Positions 22,101 to 30,726 of a stretch of 64,000 bases of DNA are shown piece by piece; the stretch's first letter is position 1; each line of letters starts with the position of its first letter. The notes below the pieces were generated by a model, which saw only the letters and a program-made list of their open reading frames with translations, did not search any database and was not told where the DNA came from. This stretch comes from Algoriphagus lutimaris (lineage in GTDB: Bacteria > Bacteroidota > Bacteroidia > Cytophagales > Cyclobacteriaceae): the NCBI RefSeq assembly GCF_017051705.1, contig NZ_JAFIDJ010000002.1:578384-642383 (forward strand), read 5' to 3'. The position numbers and the translations under genes were made by a program.

Positions 22101-23898
22101 AAACAAATCTGTTCGTTGGTGGGCAGCCAATCCAGAAGCAGAAAGTGGAACAGACAGCTTTTTAATTACCAATCAGGATCATCCGGTTTATCTGGAATAT
22201 TGGAAATGCTGGGAAGAAAAAAGGACAAAAAACCTTTACATTTTGGAGGGGGAAAACATGGTAAGCTGGTGCGATGTACTTTTCAATGAAATGGAATTGG
22301 GAAGACTACCCATGGAAGTACAAGAAGCAATGAGAGCTCCTGAAAAAGTCTATTTATACAATACGTTTAATGATTTTGGAGTCCTATTTCTTGCCTGCAT
22401 CGAACCTTTGTCTGATGACAAATTTTCTGTTCTGGAACGATTTGGAAAGGTATTCGATCAATCCTACACACGTTTCAAAGACATCAAACAAGCTGAAGCT
22501 CGTGAAAAGGAAGCAATCAAACAGTCTTCTTTAGATCGCGTCAGAGCAGAAATCGCCTCCATGCGAAAAACGGAAGATTTGCAACGGATTACCCCTTTGA
22601 TTTGGAGAGAGCTTTTGACACTAGGGGTTCCTTTCTTCCGATGCGGCTTAATGATTATAAATGAAAAAGAGGAAAAAGTCCATTTTTATTTATCTACTCC
22701 TGATGGGAAACCTTTAGCGGCCCTGAATTTAGATTATGAAAGTAATGAGGTCAGTTCCAACGGGGTAAAACATTGGAAAAAACAGCAGCCCTACATTGCC
22801 CATTGGAACAAAGAGGAGTTTTTAGCTTTTACTAATACCTTACTGGAACAACAGCAAATAGAAAATTCCATTACCTATCAGGGAGGCGAGGAACCACCGG
22901 AATCCTTAACCCTCCAATTTATTCCATTTCCCCAAGGAATGTTGTATGTGGGAAGTACAGCAGATTTAACTTCGGTTCAAATAGATCTGGTTCAAAATTT
23001 AGCAGACGCCTTTTCTGTTGCCTATGCCCGGTATGAAGATTTCAAGCAATTGGAGGATGCAAAATCCAAGATTGAGTATACCCTCAGCGAACTCAAATCC
23101 ACCCAAGCCCAACTGATCCAATCCGAAAAGATGGCCTCTCTTGGAGAGCTTACTGCAGGAATTGCCCATGAGATTCAAAACCCATTGAATTTTGTCAACA
23201 ACTTCTCGGAGGTCAGTGACGAGTTGGTCGATGAGATGAATGAGGAATTAGAAAATGGGGATATAGAAGAAGCGAAAGCAATCGGCAAAGACCTAAAAGA
23301 AAACTTAAGCAAGATCAACCTTCATGGAAAGCGTGCCGATGCTATCGTCAAAGGAATGCTGGAGCATAGTCGGGCAAATAAAGGCGAAAAAGCTCCAACA
23401 GATTTAAATGCTTTAGTCGATGAATTTGTGCGACTTTCCTTCCATGGACTTCGTGCAAAAGACAAGAGCTTTAATGCAGATTTCAAATTAGATCTTGACC
23501 CTAATTTGCCAAAAGTAAATTTAGTGGCTTCCGATATCGGTCGGGTAATTTTAAATCTAGTAAACAACGCTTTTTACGCAGTTCATGAAAAAGCTAAGAC
23601 TGTAAACGCAGACTCCGATTATAAACCAATCGTAACTGTAAGCAGCACCTACTCCCCCCTAGCAGGGGAGCAAGGGGGGGTCGTCGAGCTCTCCGTCCAA
23701 GACAACGGTCCTGGCATCCCCGACTCCATCAAAGAAAAAATCTTCCAGCCTTTCTTTACCACCAAGCCGACAGGGTCCGGAACAGGATTGGGATTATCAC
23801 TGAGCTATGATATTGTGAAGGCGCATGGAGGGGAAATAATTGTGAAATCATCTGCAGAAAAAGGAACAGTTTTCATTTTAACCCTACCTATCAAATGA
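16168..23898 (+). CDS. Giant soluble histidine kinase with 12 tandem GAF-like modules
   Basis: 2,576 residues, exceptionally long for a histidine kinase, with no membrane segment. It begins directly with a coiled coil (residues ~1-35) and lacks the NTF2-like domain of its siblings. Twelve helix-plus-globule modules follow, with LERVR-type helices near residues 35, 231, 420, 610, 798, 984, 1171, 1361, 1554, 1740, 1931 and 2121. Module 12 starts with SSLDRVRAEIASMR and is a close relative of module 5 in the kinase at 34063. The catalytic core starts near 2310 (His2334 in [44 protein letters not shown]). A G/C-rich repeat element lies in the loop between N-box and G1 box. It overlaps both neighbours by ATGA, so translation is probably coupled. 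No receiver domain. Ligands of the modules are unknown. Confidence 0.85.
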   Translation: MKTEAQLKAEIERLQRSMEKQAIELESKNRELEIEAALERVRSRTMDMHQSNELLDTAKILFHQFQELGIGLHVCGFGIPDKDKPTGIQYLSIGGTEFPEPVPIRFDKDPYLMKAYEDWKLGKTHLIFDIQGEELENHLAGNADQFKDLESADILAKQAAKYSKGQAQQPQRLVVHHAFFKHGILFLTNDRPIENIEILVRFAKVFDQTYTRFLDLQKAEAQAREAQIEAGLERVRAASMAMHKSEELSQVVAVIYEEINRLGFTDWGCSIIICDIQASVMRYWYAETNMPHLEGFCNVPLTNKIAKKTWDLWQSGIPQFDINLLGKEKEDYTSFMLNNTDYNQMLPEEVKKGWLKPKDIYLSYFTLKFGMLEFVDIKPLNRENYPAYERFAKVFEQTYTRFLDLQKAEAQAREAQIEAGLERVRAASMAMHKSEELVDVVRVLDREQIALGIEFNGSQIITDFSNINEGLNSWFAREGQGYLNKFHIPFSEEYFRILTHPTEDGLPFYTEKYSKEEKNKFFRWLFKYSDFKIIPKERQEFVYQTPGWVRAVVRSKNSILVLQRFSLTEFTKEEEEIFKRFGKVFEQAYTRFLDLKKAEAQAREAQIEVALERVRARTMAMHKSDELTDTASQIYVELESLGIKPLAFGFNIWVSGKPIAEAWSCAGSPDIMWKMNVPHNIDPYLKKIYKGKNSGADLFSETVKGKALKKHFEYMKTIMSQGELSDDSSDLLFHLPESMYMNAAYFKQGYLLLTTLFKNEEVKSILVKFAKVFEQTYTRFLDLQKAEAQTREAEIEAALERVRSRSMAMHQTNELNEVSMVLYEELIKLGFQFVSCGFEIILEKEQILKVWNHDFNQGQLSHFQMPLKGDNTLKMRYEAWKDRKAIFLQELKGIALNDHLRLGAPENVKYEENLISLFNFPDPAYFCLANFSKGCLHVIGNSQIQINHQKILIRFATVFEQAYTRFLDLQKAEAQAREAQIEAALERVRSRTMAMQKSEELTEVAGLLFNQVSKMGIKVWTAGFNVWSKDNNYYTDYVTSPQGEFIKPYKLDTQQNPVLKEISDARKSGVDYFMQYAEGEDLKQMYLTLTRFMDEKQYEIMLKEGNHLPSHQYNHFVFGQEVSLMFVLFEAVPEAQEIFRRFGQVFEQTYTRFLDLQKAETQAREAQIEVALEKIRNRTLLMKDSAELNETVSVFFQQFDLLELLPKEARTYFSHVDTNTDTVQVWMTHADGRVMSGSHFTPLNQSAQLKAFYSKWKKDRGIINIRIYQEEELANYMAFLATLPHVAKDEDYQKLFKSPPDQIVMTDAGFLQGFLGIMSFEPLKKEALEILSRFAKAFEFTYTRFLDLQKAEAQAREAEIEAGLERVRSASMAMHRSEELEKVVEVTFRQLQNLRLPIDGCQLITFEDQSKDFHFWSATPDMIYPTRLNIPYFDHPLFSNFWEARDRGDTFISFDLTRQETLDFYNHLYDKTNLGISVTKERWERIQSIEHGFKTSWGIQKNTGLWVFNFTNHQFTEEENSLIDRFARVFEQTYTRFLDLQKAEVQAREAEIEAALERVRSKAMAMHNTSDLANANSVVFNELNSLGITPLRSGIGLIEAETKQGTMYATVRSDQGNNLLLIGEISLQGNEVLESIFDHWNKKKIYCPKLNGKELQQYYDLILASYGDLPKPKFSKNEVQYGYFLPFKHGCFYAWTQEPFSEDKLKTIQRFVSVIDLTYNRYFDLQKAEAQAREAEIQLALERVRARTMAMQRSDELKEVVAEVFEKLSELDFGLKNGAAIIHIFNDDSKDHIEWIADPSQIFPKGLEMPFFENPLRSDIFNAWQSGLNYYSKEYSKEIKDDFFAFTFQHTDYKNIDKKIKEVIQKTGKYSYTIAFGKNTAIGIPDTTGRLFTAQEEEILTRFAKVFEQTYTRFLDLQKAEAQAREAQIEAALERVRSQSMAMQHSGELNLILAKVFEELTNLELQMERAVIWIYYPENKSVRWWAANPEAESGTDSFLITNQDHPVYLEYWKCWEEKRTKNLYILEGENMVSWCDVLFNEMELGRLPMEVQEAMRAPEKVYLYNTFNDFGVLFLACIEPLSDDKFSVLERFGKVFDQSYTRFKDIKQAEAREKEAIKQSSLDRVRAEIASMRKTEDLQRITPLIWRELLTLGVPFFRCGLMIINEKEEKVHFYLSTPDGKPLAALNLDYESNEVSSNGVKHWKKQQPYIAHWNKEEFLAFTNTLLEQQQIENSITYQGGEEPPESLTLQFIPFPQGMLYVGSTADLTSVQIDLVQNLADAFSVAYARYEDFKQLEDAKSKIEYTLSELKSTQAQLIQSEKMASLGELTAGIAHEIQNPLNFVNNFSEVSDELVDEMNEELENGDIEEAKAIGKDLKENLSKINLHGKRADAIVKGMLEHSRANKGEKAPTDLNALVDEFVRLSFHGLRAKDKSFNADFKLDLDPNLPKVNLVASDIGRVILNLVNNAFYAVHEKAKTVNADSDYKPIVTVSSTYSPLAGEQGGVVELSVQDNGPGIPDSIKEKIFQPFFTTKPTGSGTGLGLSLSYDIVKAHGGEIIVKSSAEKGTVFILTLPIK
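16798..16910 (+). repeat. Near-identical linker repeat, copy 1 (copy 2 at 17365-17477)
   Basis: Within the 2,576-aa kinase gene, 113 bp encoding the signalling helix between modules 1 and 2 recur at 17365-17477 with one mismatch, including 77 bp of perfect identity (16834-16910 and 17401-17477). The globular parts on either side are strongly diverged, so the identity is confined to the helix-coding part. Confidence 0.85.
23611..23760 (+). repeat. Gene-conversion-like patch shared with 25581-25730
   Basis: This 150-bp patch, from the N-box loop to the F-box of the kinase core, matches 25581-25730 in the next gene with seven substitutions and no gaps. The rest of the two kinase cores differ much more, for example in the segment after the H-box. 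Confidence 0.8.
23652..23680 (+). repeat. C-run/G-run palindromic repeat inside kinase gene
   Basis: A run of C, then AGCAGGGG, then a long G run form a hairpin-prone element read in frame as SPLAGEQGG. Sibling kinases without it have a shorter loop here. A copy sits at 25622-25649 and a modified copy at 55399-55449. Confidence 0.7.
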
Positions 23899-25877
23899 GG
23901 CTCCTTTTAATCATATCATTTTTTGTAGGCCTAGTTAACTCTAGTCAAAGTCAAGGATTTACTGAAGAATATCGAAACTTCGGAATATATAACGAGCTAA
24001 GAGCTGCCACGGAAGACACTACTAAAGTAAATGTTTATATACAACTATCTAACTTCCATAAGTTTAGCAGGCCCGATTCCGGTATTTTCTATGCCTCTAA
24101 AGCATTAGTCTTATCGCGATCTATCAATTTTGTTTTGGGAGAAGTAAAAGCTTTACACCAGTTAAGCCTCAGCTATCAAACCCTGGGTGACTTTACAAAG
24201 GCACTTCGAATATGCTCTGAAGGACTAAGAATTGGTGAGGATTTGAATGAAAATACCATGAAGGCCAAATTCATTATGAACCAAGGCAATAATAGCACAA
24301 TGCTAGGAAACTTCGAAGAAGCTATAAGGCTACTTCATACCGCCAATGATTTATTTCAAGAAGCAAATGATCAAAATTTCATTTCTATAAACCATTCATT
24401 ATTAGCTAGAGCATTCTTAGGAAACCAAAAAATAGATTCTGCATTTCATTATGGATATAAGTCAAAAGTTTTGGCAGAAGAGCTTCAAGTATCTTGGGTT
24501 TTGGTTCAACCCTATAATGAATTAGGAAAAGCTCATAGCCAAATTGGTAATTTCGATTCTGCCATCTATTATCTCAAAAAATCTTTCTCACAATTCCATT
24601 CAGAATCACAATCCGGCGAAGCTAGAATCCTTCTTGATATAGCAAAAGTTTTCAAAGTGAAAAATGAACTGGATTCAAGTCTTTACTATGCAATAGAGTC
24701 CTTGACTAAAGCAACTGAAAATATGCTATTTGTTGGAATGAAAGATGGGAGCAAATTTTTGGTAGAGTTTTATCAGGATTCAGACCCAAAGAAAGCTTTG
24801 GTTTATAGTAAACAAGCACTCTCTGCATCTGATAGTCTGGCGAAAATGCTGAATATGTCTGCATTCTCAGACTTTAACGATTACGATGAACAACAAAGAA
24901 AATATGAGTTAGAAGTCGCTAAAAAGGAGTATCAGTCGAAACTAAACCGAAATATTTTTCTGGGAAGTACTTTCACTTTTCTAATCATTGGCTTTTTTCT
25001 GATCAGAAATAACAGACAAAAGCAAAAAGCAAAAGTCCAAATTGAAGGAGCTTACAACCAACTCAAATCCACCCAAGCCCAGCTGATTCAGTCCGAAAAA
25101 ATGGCCAGTCTGGGTGAACTCACCGCAGGCATTGCGCATGAGATTCAGAATCCACTCAACTTCGTCAACAACTTTTCCGAGGTAAGCACAGAGCTAGTGG
25201 ATGAAATGAAAGAGGAGTTGGCAGCTGGCAGTGTACAGTTTGCAGTGGAGATCGCCGATGATCTCAAACAGAACTTAGAGAAAATCACCCTCCACGGCAA
25301 ACGGGCAGATGCCATCGTAAAGGGTATGCTCGAGCATAGCAAAAGAGGCTCAGGTCAGAAGCAACCTACTTATCTCAACGTGTTGGCAGATGAATTCCTT
25401 CGCTTGAGTTACCAATCCTTTTTAGCAAAAGAACCTGATTTCAAATGTGAATTAAAAACAGACCTAGCTCCTGATCTTCCACAGGTTTCGGTAATTCCTC
25501 AGGATATAGGTAAAGTTCTTCTCAACCTGATGAATAATGCTTTTTACGCCATTAATGAAAAGACAAAATTAGGAAAGACAGACTCCGATTATAAACCAAT
25601 CGTAACCGTAAGCAGCACTTACTCCCCCCTAGCAGGGGGGCAAGGGGGGTTCGTCGAGCTCTCCGTCCAAGACAACGGCTCTGGTATCCCCGACTCCATC
25701 AAAGAAAAAATCTTCCAGCCTTTCTTTACCTCCAAACCAACAGGTTCGGGGACAGGATTGGGATTGTCTTTGAGCTATGATATAGTGAAAGCACATGGAG
25801 GGGAGATAAGGGTAGAAAGCGAAGAAGGTGAGGGAACAACCTTTATAATTTCCTTACCTTTTAAAATCAATCAATAA
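23895..25877 (+). CDS. TPR-containing membrane histidine kinase
   Basis: 660 residues. A signal peptide (MRLLLIISFFVGLV...SQSQ) is followed by a helical periplasmic region (~30-330) with TPR-like repeats (for example ALHQLSLSYQTLGDFTKALRI, and NELGKAHSQIGNFDSAIYY). One membrane helix lies near 352-372 (NIFLGSTFTFLIIGFFLI). The cytoplasmic kinase core has His415 ([10 protein letters not shown]), N-box NLMNNAFYAI, G1 DNGSGIP, F-box FQPFFTSKP and G2 GTGLGLSL. No receiver domain. TPR-sensor kinases of this plan are frequent in Bacteroidota; what the TPRs bind is unknown. The start overlaps the preceding gene by ATGA and the next gene begins two bases after the stop. Confidence 0.88.
   Translation: MRLLLIISFFVGLVNSSQSQGFTEEYRNFGIYNELRAATEDTTKVNVYIQLSNFHKFSRPDSGIFYASKALVLSRSINFVLGEVKALHQLSLSYQTLGDFTKALRICSEGLRIGEDLNENTMKAKFIMNQGNNSTMLGNFEEAIRLLHTANDLFQEANDQNFISINHSLLARAFLGNQKIDSAFHYGYKSKVLAEELQVSWVLVQPYNELGKAHSQIGNFDSAIYYLKKSFSQFHSESQSGEARILLDIAKVFKVKNELDSSLYYAIESLTKATENMLFVGMKDGSKFLVEFYQDSDPKKALVYSKQALSASDSLAKMLNMSAFSDFNDYDEQQRKYELEVAKKEYQSKLNRNIFLGSTFTFLIIGFFLIRNNRQKQKAKVQIEGAYNQLKSTQAQLIQSEKMASLGELTAGIAHEIQNPLNFVNNFSEVSTELVDEMKEELAAGSVQFAVEIADDLKQNLEKITLHGKRADAIVKGMLEHSKRGSGQKQPTYLNVLADEFLRLSYQSFLAKEPDFKCELKTDLAPDLPQVSVIPQDIGKVLLNLMNNAFYAINEKTKLGKTDSDYKPIVTVSSTYSPLAGGQGGFVELSVQDNGSGIPDSIKEKIFQPFFTSKPTGSGTGLGLSLSYDIVKAHGGEIRVESEEGEGTTFIISLPFKINQ
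25622..25649 (+). repeat. C-run/G-run palindromic repeat, second copy
   Basis: Same element as at 23652-23680, two substitutions different, read in frame as SPLAGGQGG in the N-box to G1-box loop of the TPR kinase. Confidence 0.7.
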
Positions 25878-25879
25878 TC

Positions 25880-28800
25880 ATGATATCGAAAACGAAAACC
25901 ATACTATTTTTTTCTTGCCTTGCGGCCATTTTTACGGTATCCTGTAATGATGATAAAGTTCAAAAAGGCGCTCTTGACCCGACCTCGTTCCGAACGCCTA
26001 TAACCAAAGCATTTGAGTACACCGAAACCAAACCCATCGAATGGCAAGTTGTTGACCCGGATAGTATTGACCTTCCTCAAACATACCCGTTGGACATTGG
26101 CAAAATACCTTCTAAGCCCTTCAATATTAATGAGTTCAAACCTCTAAATTCTCCGATGGAAGAATCCCCCTTGGATTGGGACCCCAATGATCGGATTAAG
26201 CTGGAGTTTGACACCATTCCGGTTGAAAAGAAAATTTCCATCCTTCCTACGCCTGTTGTCAGCAAAATGAACCAACCAAGTGTTCTGACTGGAGTTTCTT
26301 CGGGGATATTACAACTTTCCATGAGTGAGGGGCTGCCCTCTAACGAAATCAGAAAAGTGCTTCAGAACGATGATGGGAGCTATTGGATTGCCACATTTGA
26401 CGGTGGACTGTGTTTGTATAACGGGAATGAGTTGTATACTTATGACTACAGAAACATCTGGGATATTGTATTAGATCAGGATGGTAAATTATGGGTGGCC
26501 ACGGGAAATAATGGGGTCTATGTACTAGATTTCAAAAATAGGACGCAAACCCATTTTCTGGCAACGCAGGTAATCCTTTCACTTCTTTGTGATCATCAAA
26601 ATCAAATATGGATGAACCATTGGCAAAATGCCTACTATGTCATGGATAGTGAAATGAAGCAGTTGCGACAAATTACCAATCCCGGCTTTGAAGGTGGGTT
26701 TCGGATAATGGAGGATCATAGAAACAATATTTGGCTCACTCATAATAGTGGTGGTCAAAATGTATTAAGCGTTATCGGGGAAGACCGTGAAGACTACGTA
26801 GAAATCTTGAATGATCGGGTTTCATATTTTTTTCAAGACTCAAATCACAGTATGTGGCTGGCCGCCGAAAAGGGTCCTATGGCCATTTCATTAGAAGAAA
26901 AAACAGCTGCTACCATTGACAATAAAAAGTGGGGTCTTGGGTGGCAAGTTTTATTTGAGGAAGATCGTCACGGAAGGTTATGGGTCATAAAAAATGATAC
27001 TATAGAGGTGCTCAGTAAAGATCGCAGGCAGATGAAAACAATTGTCACCAATAGTTCTGTAAGATGGGGAAATGCGATAAAAGATAACAGGGGCGTAATC
27101 TGGATTGGTATTACGGAAGGACTCCTTCTGTTGGATCCGGATGGACCTTTACCCGGGTTCCTGGACGAGTCTGATGGGCTGATCGATAGTGAAGTCAGGA
27201 GTTTGGAGGAAGACCATCGAGGGGATATCTGGCTAGGCACACCGGACGGCATCAATATTTATAGCCCTTCCAGCAAGACCCTCAAAGCGATCGATGATGC
27301 AACTCTACAAAACCCAAACTCAAGAAATATTTTTTTCATCAAAGAATTTGAAAAAGACAACTTATTCGTTGATGGAGATCAGCAGGGTTTTCTCATCATA
27401 AATCGCGAGGAAAAAGTACTCACCCAGTATCTTACAACGCAAAACATTGCAGAACGGATTTTCGGCGCCCTCAAAGACGAAGAGGGCTTCTATTGGTTAG
27501 CCACCGATAATGGACTCGCGGTATATAATCCGGTATCAAATGGATTAAAGATCATCCCAAAGGAGTCTCCCCAATTAGGTTCTGATCGGGTAAGCTGTAT
27601 TTTGGATGATGGATCAGGTCGTTACTGGCTGGGCACAAGCAATGGATTGGTTATCATAGATCCGGATAAAAATACCATCCAATATTTACGGGAACAGGAA
27701 GGGTTGGCCCATAACAACATCTGGCAAATCATACAGAGGGAAGATGGTACGTTGTGGGTGGCAACAGATGGTGGCATTTCGATTATAAATCCTGTCAGTC
27801 AAACCATCACCAATCTGGGGGAAGCAGAAGGAATCGTGCCGGAGACCGTGTACAACTTACAGGAAAAAGATAGTACTCTATACTTAGGAACGGTAGATGG
27901 TCTCCTGATGGTAAATCCTCCGGCTGATCTAAACACGCCCTGGAATTTCTTCAACTACAGCGCTGCTCAAGGTTTCCTCTCAAATGACTATAACCGAAGA
28001 GCAAGCTTACTTCTGGCTAACGGGCAACTTTGGTTTGGTACTGGGCCTAATTGGAAATTGACCATTCTGACACAAGACCCGGTGATTGACACCGTGCCAA
28101 GTCCGGTTTTCATCACCGGACTAACAATCATGGATGACAAACGATCTTTTGATCGTATGGCAGATTTACGGCCCCTTGTTGAGACGGGAGATACTCTGTG
28201 GTCCAGCGATGGCAATCAACTCTTCACCAAAAATACGCTGCCACAAGACTCAGGATATGTATTTGATAATCATATCCAATGGGACAGCCTTTCAAGTCCT
28301 TACAAATTGCCCATCGGGCTGCAACTGCCTTATGATCAAAATTATCTCCAGTTCAGTTTTGCCAATCTGAGTGTCTTGAACAGAGACAAAATCTCATTCA
28401 GATATATGCTGGCAGGCGCTGACGATCGCTGGATCTATGCAGGCCAGGAGCCTCAAAGCAAAAATTACTTTAATCTCCCACCCGGCGCCTATACCTTTCG
28501 TGTCGCAACCAGAGGAATCCAAGGCCAATGGGGTGTCCCTGCTGAATTCAGTTTTCGAATTTTTCCGCCCTGGTGGCAGACCTGGTGGGCTTACTTGGCT
28601 TATGCAATCCTAGCCTTCGGCGGTATCTGGGCAATCGTTCAATACCGGTCGAGACGGCTAAAGAAGGAAAACCGTTTGCTCGAAGAAAAAGTAACTCAAA
28701 GAACCGATGAACTTCGGGAGACCATCAGTAACCTTCAATCCACCCAAAGCCAACTCATCCAATCCGAAAAGATGGCCTCTCTAGGAGAGCTCACCGCGGG

Positions 28801-29545
28801 CATTGCCCATGAGATTCAAAACCCTTTGAATTTTGTCAACAACTTCTCGGAGGTCAGTGACGAGTTGGTTGATGAGATGAATGAGGAATTGGAGAAGGGG
28901 GGCATTGAAGAGGCAAAAGCTATTGGCAAAGACTTAAAAGAAAATCTCTCGAAAATAAATCACCATGGCAAACGTGCTGATACCATTGTGAAAGGAATGC
29001 TAGAGCATAGCCGAGCCAACAAAGGAGAGAAAACACCCACTGACTTAAATGCACTTGCCGACAAATATTTGCGGTTGAGTTACCACGGACTTCGGGCAAA
29101 AGACAAGTCTTTTAATGCTGACTTTGAGTTAAAACTTGACCCTAATTTGCCAAAGGTAAATGTAGTCGCTTCGGATATCGGTCGGGTAATTTTAAACCTG
29201 GTGAATAATGCTTTTTACGCGGTCCATGAAAAGGCAAAATCTACCCCCCAGCCCCCTGAAGGGGAAGAAGGCTACAAACCAGAAGTAATTGTCAAAACAA
29301 CGATGACCAAGTCCCCTTTAGGGGATTTAGGGGTAGAAATCTCCGTCCAAGACAACGGCTCCGGCATCCCCGAACACATCAAAGAAAAAATCTTCCAGCC
29401 ATTCTTTACGACTAAACCAACAGGTTCGGGGACAGGATTGGGATTATCCTTATCTTATGATATCGTAAAGGCGCATGGAGGGGAAATAAGAGTAGAAACA
29501 TCGATCAATTGGGGGACGAAGTTTATAATCAAATTAAGCACATGA
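25880..29545 (+). CDS. Two-component-propeller histidine kinase with possible lipoprotein signal
   Basis: 1,221 residues. The N-terminus ([11 protein letters not shown]...FTVSC) ends in a lipobox-like TVSC with Cys22 followed by NDD. About 100 residues of linker precede Reg_prop-type blades (~130-700; motifs such as [35 protein letters not shown]). A Y_Y_Y domain follows (~840-900, ending [11 protein letters not shown]), then one membrane helix (~905-925), a coiled coil, and the kinase core with His977 ([10 protein letters not shown]), [26 protein letters not shown] and GTGLGLSL. Unlike hybrid HTCS proteins it has neither receiver nor AraC domain. If both the lipid anchor and the membrane helix are real, the sensor is tethered to the inner membrane at both ends. 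Its stop overlaps the first FIST gene by ATGA. Two repeat elements lie in the ATPase loop. Confidence 0.87.
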   Translation: MISKTKTILFFSCLAAIFTVSCNDDKVQKGALDPTSFRTPITKAFEYTETKPIEWQVVDPDSIDLPQTYPLDIGKIPSKPFNINEFKPLNSPMEESPLDWDPNDRIKLEFDTIPVEKKISILPTPVVSKMNQPSVLTGVSSGILQLSMSEGLPSNEIRKVLQNDDGSYWIATFDGGLCLYNGNELYTYDYRNIWDIVLDQDGKLWVATGNNGVYVLDFKNRTQTHFLATQVILSLLCDHQNQIWMNHWQNAYYVMDSEMKQLRQITNPGFEGGFRIMEDHRNNIWLTHNSGGQNVLSVIGEDREDYVEILNDRVSYFFQDSNHSMWLAAEKGPMAISLEEKTAATIDNKKWGLGWQVLFEEDRHGRLWVIKNDTIEVLSKDRRQMKTIVTNSSVRWGNAIKDNRGVIWIGITEGLLLLDPDGPLPGFLDESDGLIDSEVRSLEEDHRGDIWLGTPDGINIYSPSSKTLKAIDDATLQNPNSRNIFFIKEFEKDNLFVDGDQQGFLIINREEKVLTQYLTTQNIAERIFGALKDEEGFYWLATDNGLAVYNPVSNGLKIIPKESPQLGSDRVSCILDDGSGRYWLGTSNGLVIIDPDKNTIQYLREQEGLAHNNIWQIIQREDGTLWVATDGGISIINPVSQTITNLGEAEGIVPETVYNLQEKDSTLYLGTVDGLLMVNPPADLNTPWNFFNYSAAQGFLSNDYNRRASLLLANGQLWFGTGPNWKLTILTQDPVIDTVPSPVFITGLTIMDDKRSFDRMADLRPLVETGDTLWSSDGNQLFTKNTLPQDSGYVFDNHIQWDSLSSPYKLPIGLQLPYDQNYLQFSFANLSVLNRDKISFRYMLAGADDRWIYAGQEPQSKNYFNLPPGAYTFRVATRGIQGQWGVPAEFSFRIFPPWWQTWWAYLAYAILAFGGIWAIVQYRSRRLKKENRLLEEKVTQRTDELRETISNLQSTQSQLIQSEKMASLGELTAGIAHEIQNPLNFVNNFSEVSDELVDEMNEELEKGGIEEAKAIGKDLKENLSKINHHGKRADTIVKGMLEHSRANKGEKTPTDLNALADKYLRLSYHGLRAKDKSFNADFELKLDPNLPKVNVVASDIGRVILNLVNNAFYAVHEKAKSTPQPPEGEEGYKPEVIVKTTMTKSPLGDLGVEISVQDNGSGIPEHIKEKIFQPFFTTKPTGSGTGLGLSLSYDIVKAHGGEIRVETSINWGTKFIIKLST
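29244..29264 (+). repeat. C-rich/G-rich repeat element in kinase loop
   Basis: CCCCCAGCCCCCTGAAGGGG-type sequence, read in frame as PQPPEGEE between N-box and G1 box. The form resembles dispersed repeats I know from Bacteroidota genomes; a second, different element sits 46 bp downstream. Confidence 0.6.
29310..29333 (+). repeat. AGTCCCCTTTAGGGG-type repeat element in kinase loop
   Basis: Contains the palindrome TCCCCTTTAGGGGA followed by TTTAGGGG, read as SPLGDLG just before the G1 box. It is in frame and length-compatible with an active kinase. Confidence 0.6.
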
Positions 29546-30702
29546 AATCAAAATCCATCTACGGTAAATCTCCAGAGGACATCCAAAAGGCAATACAAGC
29601 CGCTATTGCTGACGATTTTACCCCTACCCTCGCTGTTGTTTTTATTTCTGTTAATCAGGACAGGCAAGCGGTAACCGAAATCCTTGCCCAATATGATATT
29701 GACGTTTTTGGAGCTACATCCTGTGGTGAGTTTGTCAATGGTCATCAAAGCAATGGTGAAATGGCCCTCCTCTTGATGGATTTGGCAAGGGATTCTTATT
29801 CCATTTTATTGAAGGAAATAGGAGTGCAAAGCATTCAGGAAGTAGCTAGGCAAGTGGCAAATTCCGCGCTTACCCAGTTTGTCAATCCTTCTATGATTGT
29901 TTGCAGTACCGGCGTAACACCGGGCTCTGAATTGTTTGACGGAATAACTCTAGTTCAAGAACTATCCGAAGCAATAGGACCGGAAAAGATCTTTTTTGGA
30001 GGCATGGCAGGTGACGATTTAACCTTAGCCGGAACGGCCGTTTTCACTAAAAACCAAGAAACAAATCATGGCCTGATAGTCTTGGTTTTTGATGCTAATA
30101 AAGTCTCTCTGAACGGTATGGCCATTACTGGCTGGAAACGTTTGGGAATTTCCAGGAAAGTGACCCGTAGCAAGGGTAAACTTCTGTATTCTATTGACGG
30201 AAAGCCAGCAGTGGACATGTACCTTAATTATCTGGGTAAGGGTAAAGAGGGTGAAAACCGGGAGTTCAATGTATTAAACGAGCTATCTTTCTATTACCCA
30301 TTTATTGTGGAGCGGAAAAGCAGCGATGATATTCTCATCAAATCTCCGATGAGTATTGATTATGAAGAAAATGCGCTCAACATGGATATGGAGATGGTTG
30401 AGGGTGAGAAGTTTTGGTTTTCGGTACCTCCGGATTTTGATATTGTTCAGGAGATCACTGATGAAGCAAGTAAAGTCAGGAATAATTTAGGCAAGGATGC
30501 AGACGCATTATTGGTATTTTCTTGTGCAGGTAGAGAACCGGCTCTCGGACCGCTTGTGACGATAGAAAACGAAGGATTGGCTGAGGTTTGGAACAGCCCT
30601 ATGGCTGGTTTCTTCACCTATGGTGAATTTGGTAGGGCAAAAAACAGCCCTCAAAACTTCCATTCTACGGCATGCTGCTGGGTGGCTTTGACAGAGAAAT
30701 GA
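29542..30702 (+). CDS. FIST-domain sensory protein 1
   Basis: 386 residues from the ATG at 29542, which overlaps the preceding stop by ATGA; the frame is open upstream but the paralogues support [14 protein letters not shown] as the start. FIST_N (~20-200) has the GGMAGDD motif near residue 153. FIST_C (~210-385) has VTRSKGKLLYSIDGKPAVDMYLNY-like sequence, FSCAGREPALGP and a C-terminal GFFTYGEFG. FIST is a ligand-binding sensory domain; the NO sensor NosP is a haem-binding member encoded beside kinases. No membrane helix, so cytoplasmic. It is the first of three tandem FIST paralogues ahead of a kinase with no sensor domain. Whether it binds haem, NO or amino acids cannot be read here. Confidence 0.85.
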   Translation: MKSKSIYGKSPEDIQKAIQAAIADDFTPTLAVVFISVNQDRQAVTEILAQYDIDVFGATSCGEFVNGHQSNGEMALLLMDLARDSYSILLKEIGVQSIQEVARQVANSALTQFVNPSMIVCSTGVTPGSELFDGITLVQELSEAIGPEKIFFGGMAGDDLTLAGTAVFTKNQETNHGLIVLVFDANKVSLNGMAITGWKRLGISRKVTRSKGKLLYSIDGKPAVDMYLNYLGKGKEGENREFNVLNELSFYYPFIVERKSSDDILIKSPMSIDYEENALNMDMEMVEGEKFWFSVPPDFDIVQEITDEASKVRNNLGKDADALLVFSCAGREPALGPLVTIENEGLAEVWNSPMAGFFTYGEFGRAKNSPQNFHSTACCWVALTEK

Positions 30703-30726
30703 GTTGACCAAAAATTTGTTGAAAAT

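Noticed and set aside
25880-29545. Hybrid two-component system (HTCS) with receiver and AraC output
   Set aside because: The propeller and Y_Y_Y domains suggest it, but the protein ends right after the G2 box; no receiver or helix-turn-helix follows in this or the other two propeller kinases.
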